From Ravibacter sp964559125 (GTDB lineage Bacteria; Bacteroidota; Bacteroidia; Cytophagales; Spirosomataceae): a stretch of DNA of 64,000 bases. The position numbers were made by a program, and so were the translations under genes. The notes under the pieces were generated by a model. It made no database searches. It saw only the letters and a list, made by a program, of their open reading frames with translations, and was not told the DNA's origin. Below are positions 25,186-34,610 of the stretch, in pieces. The stretch covers positions 61,060 to 125,059 of the forward strand of contig CAZLGW010000017.1 in assembly GCA_964559125.1 (NCBI GenBank), written 5' to 3'. Position 1 is the stretch's first letter; every line of letters starts with the position of its first letter.

Positions 25186-25659
25186 TCAGGGAATAGGCAA
25201 TACCTTGCTGTCCTTGAAAGTAGACAGGATTACCATGGTATGTGTGTTGGCTACTTCTTCTATTTCATTGATCTTCTCCAGGATCAGGCTCTGGTAGCTG
25301 CTGATATCCTTGGAGATTACTTTCAGCAAAAAGTCCCCGTCGCCGGTTATGTGATGACATTCGATCACTTCAGGGATAAGCTCTACTTTCTCCACAAAGC
25401 TTTCAGTAGTTGATTTCCTGTGTCCTACAAGGGTCACCTGCACAAAGGTGGTGACTCCCAATCCGACTTTCTGCGGATCCAGGTGAGCATGATAACTTTT
25501 AATAATCCCGCTCTGTTCCAGCTTCTTTACACGCTCAAGGGTAGGGGCAGGCGACAGCCCGATATCTTTCGATAACTGGGCATTTGTGATCTTTGCATTC
25601 GACTGGAGCTTTTCCAGAACTTTTCTATCAATATGATCTAGTTTCAGTAAGGTGGACAT
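25186..25659 (-). CDS. Lrp/AsnC-family transcriptional regulator
   Basis: A 157-residue regulator with an N-terminal helix-turn-helix (about 8-55; DRKVLEKLQSNAKITNAQLSKDIGLS) and a C-terminal RAM effector domain (about 70-150). These proteins form octamers and respond to amino acids. Compared with the Bacteroidota family, length and layout are normal. It stands alone, facing the copy-1 element, and is followed upstream by a 254-base gene-free stretch before the fucose synthase gene. Targets cannot be inferred from neighbours; the arginine cluster is 26 kb away. Confidence 0.93.
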   Translation of the reverse strand: MSTLLKLDHIDRKVLEKLQSNAKITNAQLSKDIGLSPAPTLERVKKLEQSGIIKSYHAHLDPQKVGLGVTTFVQVTLVGHRKSTTESFVEKVELIPEVIECHHITGDGDFLLKVISKDISSYQSLILEKINEIEEVANTHTMVILSTFKDSKVLPIP

Positions 25660-25913
25660 GTTCAGAAATCCTCTAATTATTTAACGATTTGACTTGCCGC
25701 AAAATTAGAGAGAAAAGCCAAATATTCTCAATAAATAATAGGGATATTGGTGTTAATAAAAAAATTATCGTAGGCAAAACAGGCCTATCGCTTATAAATC
25801 ATTAGGCCAACCGGGCAAATAACAACAAAAACACGCTTTATTCCAATAAGCCCTCCGGCACTCGCTTCACTACCCCCTTTACCAACCCGGCCGCCCCGAC
25901 TTCCCTATGGTCA

Positions 25914-26855
25914 TCAAAGCGAATAAACTTCTCTTTTTGCCAGGAAATCCTCGTAAGTCGATCTGATCCCTTCTTCAAGGCCGATGGTGTGCTTCCACCC
26001 CAAAGCATGTAGTTTACTCACATCCATCAACTTCCTGGGTGTCCCGTCGGGCTTTGAGGTATTCCACTTTATCTCTCCTTCATAGCCTACCACTTTACTG
26101 ATAATCCCTGCCAGGTCACGGATAGAAAGGTCTTCTCCTACTCCCACGTTTACATGCTCCCGGCCATTGTACTCCTGCATCAGGAAATAACACGCATCGG
26201 CAAGATCGTCCACATGGAGAAACTCTCTCAGGGGAGAACCCGTACCCCACAGCTCCATTTCAGTTCTGCCTTCTTCCCGGGCTTCGTGAAATTTCCTGAT
26301 CATGGCAGGCAGAACATGCGAGTTGTTGAGATCGTAGTTGTCATTGGGGCCGTAAAGATTGGTAGGCATAGCCGAAATAAAGTTAGAGCCATACTGGCTG
26401 CGATAAGATTCGCACAGCTTGATCCCTGCTATCTTGGCGATGGCATAGGGCTCGTTGGTAGGCTCCAGCAGCCCCGTCAGCAGGTATTCCTCCTTCAGAG
26501 GCTGAGGCGCCATTTTAGGATAAATACATGAAGACCCCAGGAAAAGCAGCTTTTTAACACCGTTCCTGTGGGCAGAATCGATCACGTTATTCTGTATCTG
26601 GAGATTATCCATCAGGAACTCCGCCCTGTAGATATTATTGGCCATAATCCCCCCTACCTTCGCTGCAGCCAGAAACACATAGTCGGGTTTTTGCTCATTA
26701 AAAAACGCAGCTACCGTTTCCTGTTTTCTCAAATCGAGCTCTGCAGAGCTTCTTACTACGATATTTTCAAATCCTTCTGCCGACAATTTCCGGTAAATCG
26801 CCGACCCCACCATTCCCCTGTGGCCGGCTATATAGATCTTTGCTTCCTTTTCCAA
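25914..26855 (-). CDS. fcl: GDP-L-fucose synthase
   Basis: A 313-residue NADPH-dependent epimerase/reductase that converts GDP-4-keto-6-deoxymannose to GDP-L-fucose for surface glycans. It shows the Rossmann motif GHRGMVGS at residues 11-18, the FLAAAKVGGI segment, the SSCIYP block with catalytic Ser, and Tyr-x3-Lys in EPYAIAKIAG. The start is TTG at 26855: the frame is closed by a TAA just upstream and the protein aligns from this residue. No gmd (GDP-mannose dehydratase) or glycosyltransferases are beside it. CAAAAATA at 26913-26920 is a TATTTTTG -7 element on its strand. Confidence 0.95.
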   Translation of the reverse strand: MEKEAKIYIAGHRGMVGSAIYRKLSAEGFENIVVRSSAELDLRKQETVAAFFNEQKPDYVFLAAAKVGGIMANNIYRAEFLMDNLQIQNNVIDSAHRNGVKKLLFLGSSCIYPKMAPQPLKEEYLLTGLLEPTNEPYAIAKIAGIKLCESYRSQYGSNFISAMPTNLYGPNDNYDLNNSHVLPAMIRKFHEAREEGRTEMELWGTGSPLREFLHVDDLADACYFLMQEYNGREHVNVGVGEDLSIRDLAGIISKVVGYEGEIKWNTSKPDGTPRKLMDVSKLHALGWKHTIGLEEGIRSTYEDFLAKREVYSL

Positions 26856-26912
26856 TGATTTTTAATCTGTTATCTTTACGACCCTTGTAACCATTATTTG
26901 CAATAAGCAGCA

Positions 26913-26920
26913 CAAAAATA
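26913..26920 (-). promoter_or_regulatory. TAnnTTTG -7 element for the fucose synthase gene
   Basis: TATTTTTG on the minus strand, 57 bases upstream of the TTG start at 26855. No convincing upstream TTG at 19-21 bases, so a partial match. Confidence 0.4.
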
Positions 26921-26952
26921 ACGTTTCCTACACACAAATTACCTGCCCGAGC

Positions 26953-27933
26953 ATGTATAAGCTTTTCCCAATAGTGGTTTTGCTGGTTGCCTGCAGTCAT
27001 CTCGTCTCGGCTCAGACTGAAAAAGCCGGGAAAAATGACCCTTTGTCTAAAACCGACTCCCTTCAAAAGAAGCTGGGAGATTTTGGTATTGACGCAGAGG
27101 CAGGCTCGAAGCTCTCCGTAGGACTTCCGGGCGGAAAAGGCCGTACAGAGTCTTTATCATCCCTTGTAGGGGAGACGATCCCCGACCTTGGGCTGAAGGT
27201 CAAAGAGTTTAAAAGCCGCCGGTCGGAAAAGAGGAAAAAGAAAAAAGCTGCAAAGCTTGCCAAAGTAGAGTATAAAGGGATACAAATGGAAGAGCGCTCG
27301 GTGAAATACGGGAGCGGCGACCGGGCCAACATTGAAGTCTTTCACGTGTTGAAAGATGTACAGCCGCTGAACCCCTACGTAAGGCTTGCCCAGACACGTT
27401 GGTATGACCTCAAGAAAAAAATACTGAGCTCTTCACTCATCCGCGACAAGGAAAATGCCCGTCTCCTCCACGGGCCTTACAAAAAATATGTGGCGGGTCA
27501 TTTGGTGGAAGAGGGTTTTTACTACAAAGGTACCCAGGACGGCCGTTGGGTGAGATATGACAAAAACTACACGCTGCTCGATAAACTCTCCTGGGATAAG
27601 GGCTTCCCCGCCGAATCAGAAATTACTTACTATGATGAGGCGCAGACGAAAATTAAGGAAATAATTCCTGTCCAGTACGGCGTTATTGAGGGCGAATACC
27701 TGGCATTCTATGACGGCGGACAGCTGAAGGAAACCGGCAAATACGAAAAAGGGAAAAAGATCGGTCGCTGGTTTGAATACTACCAATACCGCAACCAGCG
27801 AAAGACAGAAACACAGCACGCCAAAACCTGCTGGGAAGAGTTTGAACCTTTCCTGGTCAAAGAATGGGACGAGAAAGGGACGTTGCTATACGACTACTCG
27901 AAAGATGCCCGGGCCCAGGGAGAAACGGATTAA
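26953..27933 (+). CDS. Secreted protein with MORN/YwqK-like repeats
   Basis: A 326-residue protein with a signal peptide (about 1-20, VSAQ), a basic lysine-rich stretch near residue 95 (KRKKKKAAKLAK) and a C-terminal half with repeats of the GxYxxGxxxGxWxxY type. Examples are FYYKGTQDGRWVRYD, FYDGGQLKETGKYEKG and KIGRWFEYYQY. These resemble the MORN-like repeats of YwqK-family proteins, which in Bacteroidota are mostly secreted and uncharacterised. It is divergent from the fucose synthase gene and ends 12 bases before the convergent carboxypeptidase gene. Whether it binds membrane or cell wall is unknown. Confidence 0.75.
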   Translation: MYKLFPIVVLLVACSHLVSAQTEKAGKNDPLSKTDSLQKKLGDFGIDAEAGSKLSVGLPGGKGRTESLSSLVGETIPDLGLKVKEFKSRRSEKRKKKKAAKLAKVEYKGIQMEERSVKYGSGDRANIEVFHVLKDVQPLNPYVRLAQTRWYDLKKKILSSSLIRDKENARLLHGPYKKYVAGHLVEEGFYYKGTQDGRWVRYDKNYTLLDKLSWDKGFPAESEITYYDEAQTKIKEIIPVQYGVIEGEYLAFYDGGQLKETGKYEKGKKIGRWFEYYQYRNQRKTETQHAKTCWEEFEPFLVKEWDEKGTLLYDYSKDARAQGETD

Positions 27934-27945
27934 GGCCGGCCGGGT

Positions 27946-29235
27946 TCAGTATTTTTCATACACCATCGTCAGGATCCGCTCGGTCACCTTCTGCATATCC
28001 CGTATCGGGTAAGCGAAGTTATTGTGCATCACACTGAAAATCAGCAACTTCCCTTTTTTACTATACATATACCCGCTCAGGTTATAGTTATTGCTGAAAC
28101 TACCGCTCTTTGCATAAATCTCTATCGGGCTGTCACGGAAAAGATACCGTATCGTACCTGTTTTTCCCGCTTTGGGAAATAATGAGAATACTCTTTCGGG
28201 AGGGAATTTGCCGATCATCCGTTTCAGTACCTCTACCGTCGTACGCGGGGTGAAAAGATTGTACCTCGAAAGCCCTGAACCATCCCTCCACACCAGCGAA
28301 TCAGGCATTCCTGCGAAGTGCCTGCCGATGGCATGCTCTATCGCTTCCCCTGACTTCAGAGGCAGCCGGTTACTTGCCGCATAGGCATACAACAGCTGCT
28401 CGGCGAGCATGTTGTCGCTTTCATACATCATCTTTTTGTAAACGGTATCTGCCGGAACACTGTATATAACAGAAGTCTCCCCCGGTACAGGACCCGGACG
28501 ATAGGCCACTTCCTTCCCGGTAGCAAAATTCAGGAGCCGGCAGGTAAGCTCGTCAGAAACCCTGACCGGGATATCCTGCCTTAACTGCACAGGCAGCGGC
28601 CTTCCTGAAAACCGGAAAATGTTCTGAAACTCATCTCTTACTATTCCCGGCTTTAAACCATCGGGCCTCAGTGACGTGTTCCAGAAAGCCGGATCGGCCC
28701 GCAGAACACTAACCGAATCGCCCGTCAGACGGAGCACATTTCCATATACCGGGAATGCCGATTTTTCAGTCTGGTAGTAATCGTTGTAGTCATCCCACGC
28801 CCAGCCGGGCCCGTATCGCGCATCGCTGAAGTTACCGCCGTGATAAACCAGCACCTTTCCCGGAGCCTTCAGGAACTTCAACGCGTTACTTTCCGGTAAT
28901 TCCGGATGCAGGAAAGACGGGTCGCCGGTGCCTTCAAACAGTATGCTATCGCCTGAGATGTTATAGGAAAGCCCCGGCAGCGAATCGCCCAGTGCATTCA
29001 GGCAGGCAAACAGGGTATATATTTTTGTATTGGATGCAGGATTGAAATGCCTGCTGTCCTGCCAGCTGACGAGGTTTCTGCCCTCCCCGGGGTCCAGAAC
29101 CGAAACCCCCAGGTGATACTTGTATTCATCTTCCAGGTCCCGGAGCTCCCTCGTCACCGTTTTTGATGCAGAGCATCCGAAAATTAGAAATGCGGCAGGC
29201 AACACAAATACGGCCTTTTTCAAAAAATCCTTCAT
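27946..29235 (-). CDS. D-alanyl-D-alanine carboxypeptidase/endopeptidase (PBP4-like), lipoprotein
   Basis: A 429-residue peptidase of family S13. It has the lipobox LIFGC (Cys21), the catalytic SxxK in PASNTK (Ser68, Lys71), the SxN motif in YESDN and a KSG third motif in YAKSGSF, replacing the more common KTG. S13 enzymes trim the D-Ala from peptidoglycan stem peptides or cleave crosslinks. Bacteroidota forms often lack the full domain II of E. coli PBP4; the short spacing here fits. It is tethered by lipid, so it acts in the periplasm. Cotranscription with neighbours is not suggested. Confidence 0.9.
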   Translation of the reverse strand: MKDFLKKAVFVLPAAFLIFGCSASKTVTRELRDLEDEYKYHLGVSVLDPGEGRNLVSWQDSRHFNPASNTKIYTLFACLNALGDSLPGLSYNISGDSILFEGTGDPSFLHPELPESNALKFLKAPGKVLVYHGGNFSDARYGPGWAWDDYNDYYQTEKSAFPVYGNVLRLTGDSVSVLRADPAFWNTSLRPDGLKPGIVRDEFQNIFRFSGRPLPVQLRQDIPVRVSDELTCRLLNFATGKEVAYRPGPVPGETSVIYSVPADTVYKKMMYESDNMLAEQLLYAYAASNRLPLKSGEAIEHAIGRHFAGMPDSLVWRDGSGLSRYNLFTPRTTVEVLKRMIGKFPPERVFSLFPKAGKTGTIRYLFRDSPIEIYAKSGSFSNNYNLSGYMYSKKGKLLIFSVMHNNFAYPIRDMQKVTERILTMVYEKY

Positions 29236-29333
29236 TCTTCGCTGTTAACCGGATTGTGAAACCGGGTTGGAGAAAATAATGACTAAAAGTAACCTAAATT
29301 GGTGTAATATTGACTCCGGCTCGATCTCTGTTA

Positions 29334-31250
29334 ATGGCTCAGATACACGAAATACTACAAAAGTACTGGGGCTACACTTCTTTCCGGCCCGGCCAGGAAG
29401 ACGCTATCCGTTCTGTGCTGGCCGGCCGGGATACCCTTTTGCTGCTTCCGACCGGAGGCGGAAAATCCGTTTGTTTCCAGGTACCAGCCCTTGCTTCAGG
29501 TAAGATATGCATCGTGGTAACTCCCCTTATTGCGTTAATGAAAGATCAGGTCGACCAGCTCAAAAAAAGAGGTATAAAAGCTGCGGCCATACATACCGGC
29601 ATGACCCGTCGGGAAATCGACATCGTGCTTGACAACTGTATCTACGGCGGACTCTCATTTTTATATGTATCGCCCGAAAGGCTCGCCACCGACCTGATGA
29701 TCGAGCGTACCAAAAAAATGAAAGTGGGCCTGCTTGCTATTGATGAGGCACACTGTATTTCTCAATGGGGCTACGATTTCAGGCCGGCGTACCTCCGGAT
29801 CCCTGATTTCAGGCTGCTGCTGCCCGGCGTGCCCGTTATAGCGTTGACGGCCACCGCAACGGCTGAAGTGCAGGCGGATATTCTCGACAAGCTCTCCATG
29901 CGGGAGGTGAATGTTTTCAGGCAGACCTTTGCAAGGAGCAACCTTTCTTATTCTGTCTTCAAAACCGAGACGAAAGAAACAAAACTGCTCAGGTTGCTCG
30001 GCTCGGTCGAAGGGAGCGTGATCATTTATGTCAAAACAAGGAAAAGAACGACCCTGATCGCCGACTGGTTGATCTCACAGGGGATCAGCGCCTCATCCTA
30101 CCATGCCGGCCTTACCCCTTCAGAAAGATCCGGAAGGCAGCAGAAATGGATAGCCGGCGATATCCGGGTAATGGTAGCCACAAACGCTTTCGGAATGGGG
30201 ATCGATAAGGCGAATGTACGTATGGTGGTCCACTGGGACCTGCCTGAAAGCCTGGAAGCCTACTACCAGGAAGCGGGCAGAGCCGGAAGGGACGGGCTGA
30301 AAGCTTATGCGGTGGCGCTCTATAATGATCACGACCTTGCGCAGCTTAAGTCCGCCGTTCTTCAGAAATATCCGCCACCTGATTTTGTAAAGAGGGTATA
30401 CCAGGCCCTTGCCAACTATTTCCAGATCCCTGTAGGAGGAGGCTATCTTGTAAGCTACGGTTTTGATCTCGACAAATTCTGCGCTACCTACGAGTTGCCC
30501 CGTGCGGAAGCTTTCCACGCAATCCGGTTTCTGGAACGGGAAGGGTTTATCCTGCTCAACGAAGCCTTCGACAGCCCGTCGCGGGTAAAAATGCTTGTGG
30601 ATAAAATAGCGCTCTACGATTTTCAGCTCAGGAATTTTAATTATGATCCTTTTATAAAAAGGCTGCTTCGCTTTTACGGAGGTGAAATATTCACATCCTA
30701 TGTGCACATATCGGAAGAAACACTGGCAAAATCTCTGAAATGCCCGGTTGAGGAAATATACAAGGGCTTCGAGTTCCTTACCGCACGGAATATCATAGAT
30801 TATGAAAAACGTAATGATATGCCGCAGATCCAGTTTCTCACAGAAAGATATGATGCTTCCCGGCTGCCGATACAGGCGGCTGCCGTAAAAAAAAGGAAGG
30901 AAAAAGATACTGCGAAAACAGACGCGGTCGTTCACTATGCGAGTCATCCCGGGCAGTGCCGGTCGATCATGCTGCTGCAGTATTTTGATGAAAAAGAAGC
31001 AACCTACTGCAACATTTGCGATCATTGCGTGCAACGGAAGAAAGCCGTACAACATCATACCGGGGCCGTTTCGGACACTGTTCGGGCATTTTTAGCCGTA
31101 AATGGCAAAGCGCCGCCCAATATCCTGCGTGATCTGTTCCCGGAAATGGAGATCAGCGCTTTCGCCGAGGCCCTGCACACGCTGGTAGAGAACGAGGTCC
31201 TGGTCTATGACCAATCGGGAAATCTCCAATTAAATCAGGCTTATCCGTGA
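29334..31250 (+). CDS. recQ: RecQ-family ATP-dependent DNA helicase
   Basis: A 638-residue superfamily 2 helicase. It has the Q motif and Walker A (LLPTGGGKSVCFQ, near residues 38-50), the DEAH box in AIDEAHCISQWGYDFRP, helicase motifs V-VI (AFGMGIDKANVRMV and EAGRAGRDG), and a RecQ-C zinc region with four cysteines (CRS..., then CNICDHC). The C-terminal 100 residues do not look like an HRDC domain, so this is the short RecQ form common in Bacteroidota. I use the ATG at 29334; a TTG at 29310 adds eight residues. The stop overlaps the start of the next gene by four bases (GTGA), so translation is coupled. Confidence 0.94.
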   Translation: MAQIHEILQKYWGYTSFRPGQEDAIRSVLAGRDTLLLLPTGGGKSVCFQVPALASGKICIVVTPLIALMKDQVDQLKKRGIKAAAIHTGMTRREIDIVLDNCIYGGLSFLYVSPERLATDLMIERTKKMKVGLLAIDEAHCISQWGYDFRPAYLRIPDFRLLLPGVPVIALTATATAEVQADILDKLSMREVNVFRQTFARSNLSYSVFKTETKETKLLRLLGSVEGSVIIYVKTRKRTTLIADWLISQGISASSYHAGLTPSERSGRQQKWIAGDIRVMVATNAFGMGIDKANVRMVVHWDLPESLEAYYQEAGRAGRDGLKAYAVALYNDHDLAQLKSAVLQKYPPPDFVKRVYQALANYFQIPVGGGYLVSYGFDLDKFCATYELPRAEAFHAIRFLEREGFILLNEAFDSPSRVKMLVDKIALYDFQLRNFNYDPFIKRLLRFYGGEIFTSYVHISEETLAKSLKCPVEEIYKGFEFLTARNIIDYEKRNDMPQIQFLTERYDASRLPIQAAAVKKRKEKDTAKTDAVVHYASHPGQCRSIMLLQYFDEKEATYCNICDHCVQRKKAVQHHTGAVSDTVRAFLAVNGKAPPNILRDLFPEMEISAFAEALHTLVENEVLVYDQSGNLQLNQAYP

Positions 31251-32686
31251 GGTTATTTTTCATTTTTCTTGCCGTCATTCCATCTTCTTTATTGCATGCC
31301 CAGGATTTGACAGGCCTTTCTGCAAGCAATTACGGAGGGCTCTATCGCGCCACCTACAACCCGTCTGTACTGGGAGGGTCGCGTTACAAGTGGCAGCTTA
31401 ACGTGGGGACAATAAACAGTACCATATCCAACCGGTATTTCCTTTACTTCGGAAGGAACTCCCTGTTATACCCGGCCCTGGCTTCCAAAACATCCAGGCA
31501 GCTCTACGGACGATCCAGAACCATGGGGTCGCTGACCAATGAAGACGCGATACATTTAAGCAGCGTATTTCACCTGCCTTCCTTCATGATCTCGGTAAAC
31601 AAAATACACGGTTTTGCGGTACAGGTACGGTCGCGGGGCGTGGTACAGGGCGCAGGCATCCCGGCCGACATCAGAATGCTCTATTCCAAAAGGCTCGACA
31701 CACCTAAGGAAACCGGCGGAAGCGGCAGTTGGGGACCTTTCCACCTGAAGCAGCATAGCTTTACCGAGATAGCATTCTCGTACGGAATCCAACTTCTCGA
31801 TACTCCTGAGCACAAATTCAGGGCAGGAGCTACCGTCAAATACCTGACCGGGGGAAGGACCAGCTTTATTGAAGGCTCTGTCGGTGATTACAGCTTTGAA
31901 ACAGTGGGAGCGGCCGGAGAAAACCAGGTCACACTTCATGACTTTTCCTACCAGGCCGGCTATACCAACCCCGTGATGAAACCAGGTATTTCAGACCTCT
32001 TCAACAAGCAGAAATACGGACAGGGTGTAGCGTTCGATGCCGGGATTTCGTATGAAATTGGCTCGTACTGGTACAAAGACGACGAAGGAGATTCCCGACC
32101 CGGCTATGTGCTGAGACTGGCAGCTTCCGTAAATGATATCGGACAGATCAACTACCAGACGACATCGTCCGTCCGGCTTTCGGGAGGAGCCGCTCATTGG
32201 AATATGAGGCAGGAGGAAATGGAAACCATCGCTAATTATGGCCCCGAAGGCCTGAGGACCCTGCTCGGAGGAGAACCCGGCGGAACCTTCCGGGGAAAAG
32301 GGACGCTTCCTTCGATGTACCATCTCGAAGCCGACCTTCAATTGTTCAAAGCTTTCTTTATCTATGCCTCCCGCAGTCACGGCATCCGTTCAGGGCCGGC
32401 AGACCCTCTTCTTTCCGTCACCATGCCGAATGTATTCACCATTGCGCCGCGGTGGGAAAACGAAGATTCTGACTATTCTTTCCCGATCTCGTTCATTGAC
32501 GGAAGGAAAAAGGTTACAATCGGCCTGACGGGGAGAGTCGGACCCTTTCATCTGGGATTCAGTAACTTTCTTGGGTTATTCAAAGGAGATTCGCGGGGCG
32601 GCTATGGATATGCCGGCGTATCGCTGTTCCACCTGAAGACGCGCGACTACCGCAAGAAGATCAAATGGAAGCCTTCGTGGGATTGA
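31247..32686 (+). CDS. DUF5723-like outer-membrane protein
   Basis: A 479-residue protein with a signal peptide (about 1-18, LLHAQ) and a beta-rich body. The mature start (NYGGLYRATYNPSVLGGSRY followed by KWQLNVGTIN) and the many alternating aromatic strands resemble the Bacteroidota DUF5723 family of predicted outer-membrane beta barrels. The last residues form an aromatic-rich strand region (FHLKTRDYRKKIKWKP). The start is GTG at 31247, overlapping the recQ stop by four bases. The link with recQ is probably translational rather than functional. Family match is from overall resemblance and is moderate. Confidence 0.68.
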   Translation: MRLFFIFLAVIPSSLLHAQDLTGLSASNYGGLYRATYNPSVLGGSRYKWQLNVGTINSTISNRYFLYFGRNSLLYPALASKTSRQLYGRSRTMGSLTNEDAIHLSSVFHLPSFMISVNKIHGFAVQVRSRGVVQGAGIPADIRMLYSKRLDTPKETGGSGSWGPFHLKQHSFTEIAFSYGIQLLDTPEHKFRAGATVKYLTGGRTSFIEGSVGDYSFETVGAAGENQVTLHDFSYQAGYTNPVMKPGISDLFNKQKYGQGVAFDAGISYEIGSYWYKDDEGDSRPGYVLRLAASVNDIGQINYQTTSSVRLSGGAAHWNMRQEEMETIANYGPEGLRTLLGGEPGGTFRGKGTLPSMYHLEADLQLFKAFFIYASRSHGIRSGPADPLLSVTMPNVFTIAPRWENEDSDYSFPISFIDGRKKVTIGLTGRVGPFHLGFSNFLGLFKGDSRGGYGYAGVSLFHLKTRDYRKKIKWKPSWD

Positions 32687-33007
32687 CTATATACCGAAAC
32701 CGGCGGTCAGCACCTTCAACAGTACCTGTGAAAGCCATTGGGTAAATGTGCTCACCATTTTGTCAGAAACAGGTTCTCCAACCACATCCGACTGCGCATC
32801 CTTTTCTATAAACGATGCCCGCTCCGACGCCGCTTTCCTTTCCTCTTTTTTGACGGTTGTCTCAGGTTTCGAAGTCTTGCCTGCTACCACTTCCTTTTTT
32901 GCCTTAAGCATATGCTGAGCTTTGCTCATATTATAGGCAAACCCGGTGGCGCCGGCCTGAGACACTCCCATCATCAATATAAGCGCGAAAATTTTAAATG
33001 CTTTCAT
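32687..33007 (-). CDS. Small secreted, charged hypothetical protein
   Basis: A 106-residue protein, not recognised. It has a signal peptide (MKAFKIFALILMMGVSQAGA), a highly charged middle with alternating Lys and Glu (about 38-78) likely to be helical, and an amphipathic hydrophobic C-terminus (STFTQWLSQVLLKVLTAGFGI). The last segment could sit on a membrane. I use the ATG at 33007; a longer frame to 33094 would run through the promoter. Its stop is directly adjacent to the stop of the convergent DUF5723-like gene. A good promoter at 33063-33094 supports it. Confidence 0.7.
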   Translation of the reverse strand: MKAFKIFALILMMGVSQAGATGFAYNMSKAQHMLKAKKEVVAGKTSKPETTVKKEERKAASERASFIEKDAQSDVVGEPVSDKMVSTFTQWLSQVLLKVLTAGFGI

Positions 33008-33062
33008 AGTCGCTTTCCGGTTTATCTTAACACTGACAAGTCGTTCTTTCCCTATTACCTGA

Positions 33063-33094
33063 CAAAGATATATGTTTTGTATGGTATTATGCAA
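33063..33094 (-). promoter_or_regulatory. Bacteroidota-type promoter for the small secreted protein at 32687-33007
   Basis: On the minus strand TTG (33094-33092) is followed after 21 bases by TATCTTTG (33070-33063). The ATG at 33007 is 56 bases downstream. The spacing equals that of the promoter at 16111-16142. Confidence 0.72.
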
Positions 33095-33379
33095 TACAAA
33101 GTACCTTGTTTTTAACTTTTTTTGTGAAATTTATTTTCCTTCCTGCAATCAGCTACCGGGAAATCCTGTTTATCACACTTTAAAGATACTTTTCCGGGGA
33201 AAAAGTTGCTCCGACCCAAAAAAGAATTTTAATTCAAGCCAACCCGTACAAAACTCCTCCCCCCAAAATCCCGGAAAATCTATATAAGATAGTGTTTTAA
33301 TACGAATATTCAGTATTTTTCCCGTTAAAATATTATCAACACTCCCAATAACCATCAGGACACATCGTCTCCTCGCCTC
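33095..33379. other. AT-rich intergenic region, no gene
   Basis: With the promoter just described this makes up 372 bases between divergent genes. I find no hairpin with a T run, no repeat shared with other parts of the window and no credible frame. It should contain the promoter for the lipoprotein at 33380. Confidence 0.4.
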
Positions 33380-34597
33380 ATGAAAACCCCCTCCTTCCTT
33401 TTAATAGCCTTTTGGATCTGTACCGTTTCCTGCTTCCGGGAAAGCCCCCGCCAGCCTGCAGAACTTTCAAAAGGCACCTATGGATATGATGCAGCGTTTT
33501 TAACCGAACATCTCGATCATATAACAGAGCTGACCAATGAAGAGGGAGCCCGTGTGCTTGTCACCGCCGATTACCAGGGCAGGGTAATGACCAGCTCCGC
33601 CGGCGGCGACAGCGGCAATAGCTTCGGCTGGATTAACTACGACCTGATCGGAGCAGGGAAAAAGCTCCCCCAGTTTAATCCTGTAGGAGGCGAAGAGCGA
33701 TTCTGGATCGGGCCGGAAGGCGGACAGAATTCCTTCTATTTTAAGAAAGGCGATGCCTTCGAATTTAAGAACTGGCAGGTCCCGCCTTCTATAGATACCC
33801 TCCCTTTTACAGTGGTTTCGTCAGACAAAGACAAAGTCGTTTTCTCGCATACCACCTCTCTGGATAATTACAAAGGATCAACGTTCGATCTCGAAATAAA
33901 CAGGAGCGTCACCCTTCTCGGCCGTCCTGCGCTTTCTGAAAAATTAGGACAGGAGATCCCCGATAATGTAAAATGGGTTGCCTATGAAACGGAAAATACC
34001 GTAAAAAATGCCGGGGTGTCGGAATGGACAAGGGCAACGGGACTGCTCTCGGTATGGCTGCTTGGAATGTTCACCCCGTCCGACGAAACTGTAGCTATTA
34101 TTCCTTTTAAGAACAGGCCCGACGCAGGGAATTTCATTACCGACAATTACTTCGGGCAGATCCCACCCGACAGGCTGGTGAGAAAAGATACGGTCCTGCT
34201 CCTGAAATGCGACGGCAAACTCCGGAGCAAGCTCGGATTATCGCCACTGATTACAAAGCCGGTAGCCGCCAGCTTCGATTACGGGAAAAATATCCTGACG
34301 TTTATCCTTTTTACCGTCGACCCCGATGGCGACTACGTAAATTCAAAATGGGAAATCCAGGACGAACCCTATAAAGGCGACGCAGTAAATGCCTATAATG
34401 ACGGTCCGCTCGAAAACGGCAGCCAGATGGGACCTTTTTACGAGTTGGAATCGTCTTCTGCCGCAAAACCCCTCAAGCCCGGGGAAAGCTTCATTTACAA
34501 ACAAGTCACCTGTCATATGGAAGGTGACTATCATGCCCTGAATACCCTGGTACAAAACCTTTTAGGCATCCGCCTGGAGGAAGCGAAGCTCCCCTAA
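33380..34597 (+). CDS. DUF6786-like lipoprotein
   Basis: A 405-residue protein with a signal peptide and a lipobox near residue 18 (CTVSC). The body is beta-rich and resembles a mutarotase-like fold: the GRVMTSSAGGDSGNSFGW stretch, GGEERFWIGPEGGQ and the closing FYELESSSAA and YKQVTCHMEGDY segments. These match what I recall of the Bacteroidota DUF6786 family, whose members often sit near carbohydrate genes, but no polysaccharide locus is visible here. It is convergent with the alpha-2-macroglobulin gene at a distance of 13 bases. Confidence 0.7.
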   Translation: MKTPSFLLIAFWICTVSCFRESPRQPAELSKGTYGYDAAFLTEHLDHITELTNEEGARVLVTADYQGRVMTSSAGGDSGNSFGWINYDLIGAGKKLPQFNPVGGEERFWIGPEGGQNSFYFKKGDAFEFKNWQVPPSIDTLPFTVVSSDKDKVVFSHTTSLDNYKGSTFDLEINRSVTLLGRPALSEKLGQEIPDNVKWVAYETENTVKNAGVSEWTRATGLLSVWLLGMFTPSDETVAIIPFKNRPDAGNFITDNYFGQIPPDRLVRKDTVLLLKCDGKLRSKLGLSPLITKPVAASFDYGKNILTFILFTVDPDGDYVNSKWEIQDEPYKGDAVNAYNDGPLENGSQMGPFYELESSSAAKPLKPGESFIYKQVTCHMEGDYHALNTLVQNLLGIRLEEAKLP

Positions 34598-34610
34598 CCG
34601 GCGCCTGCCG

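Noticed and set aside
30120..31058. 312-codon open frame opposite recQ
   Set aside because: Antisense to conserved helicase motifs; composition is that of a mirror frame.
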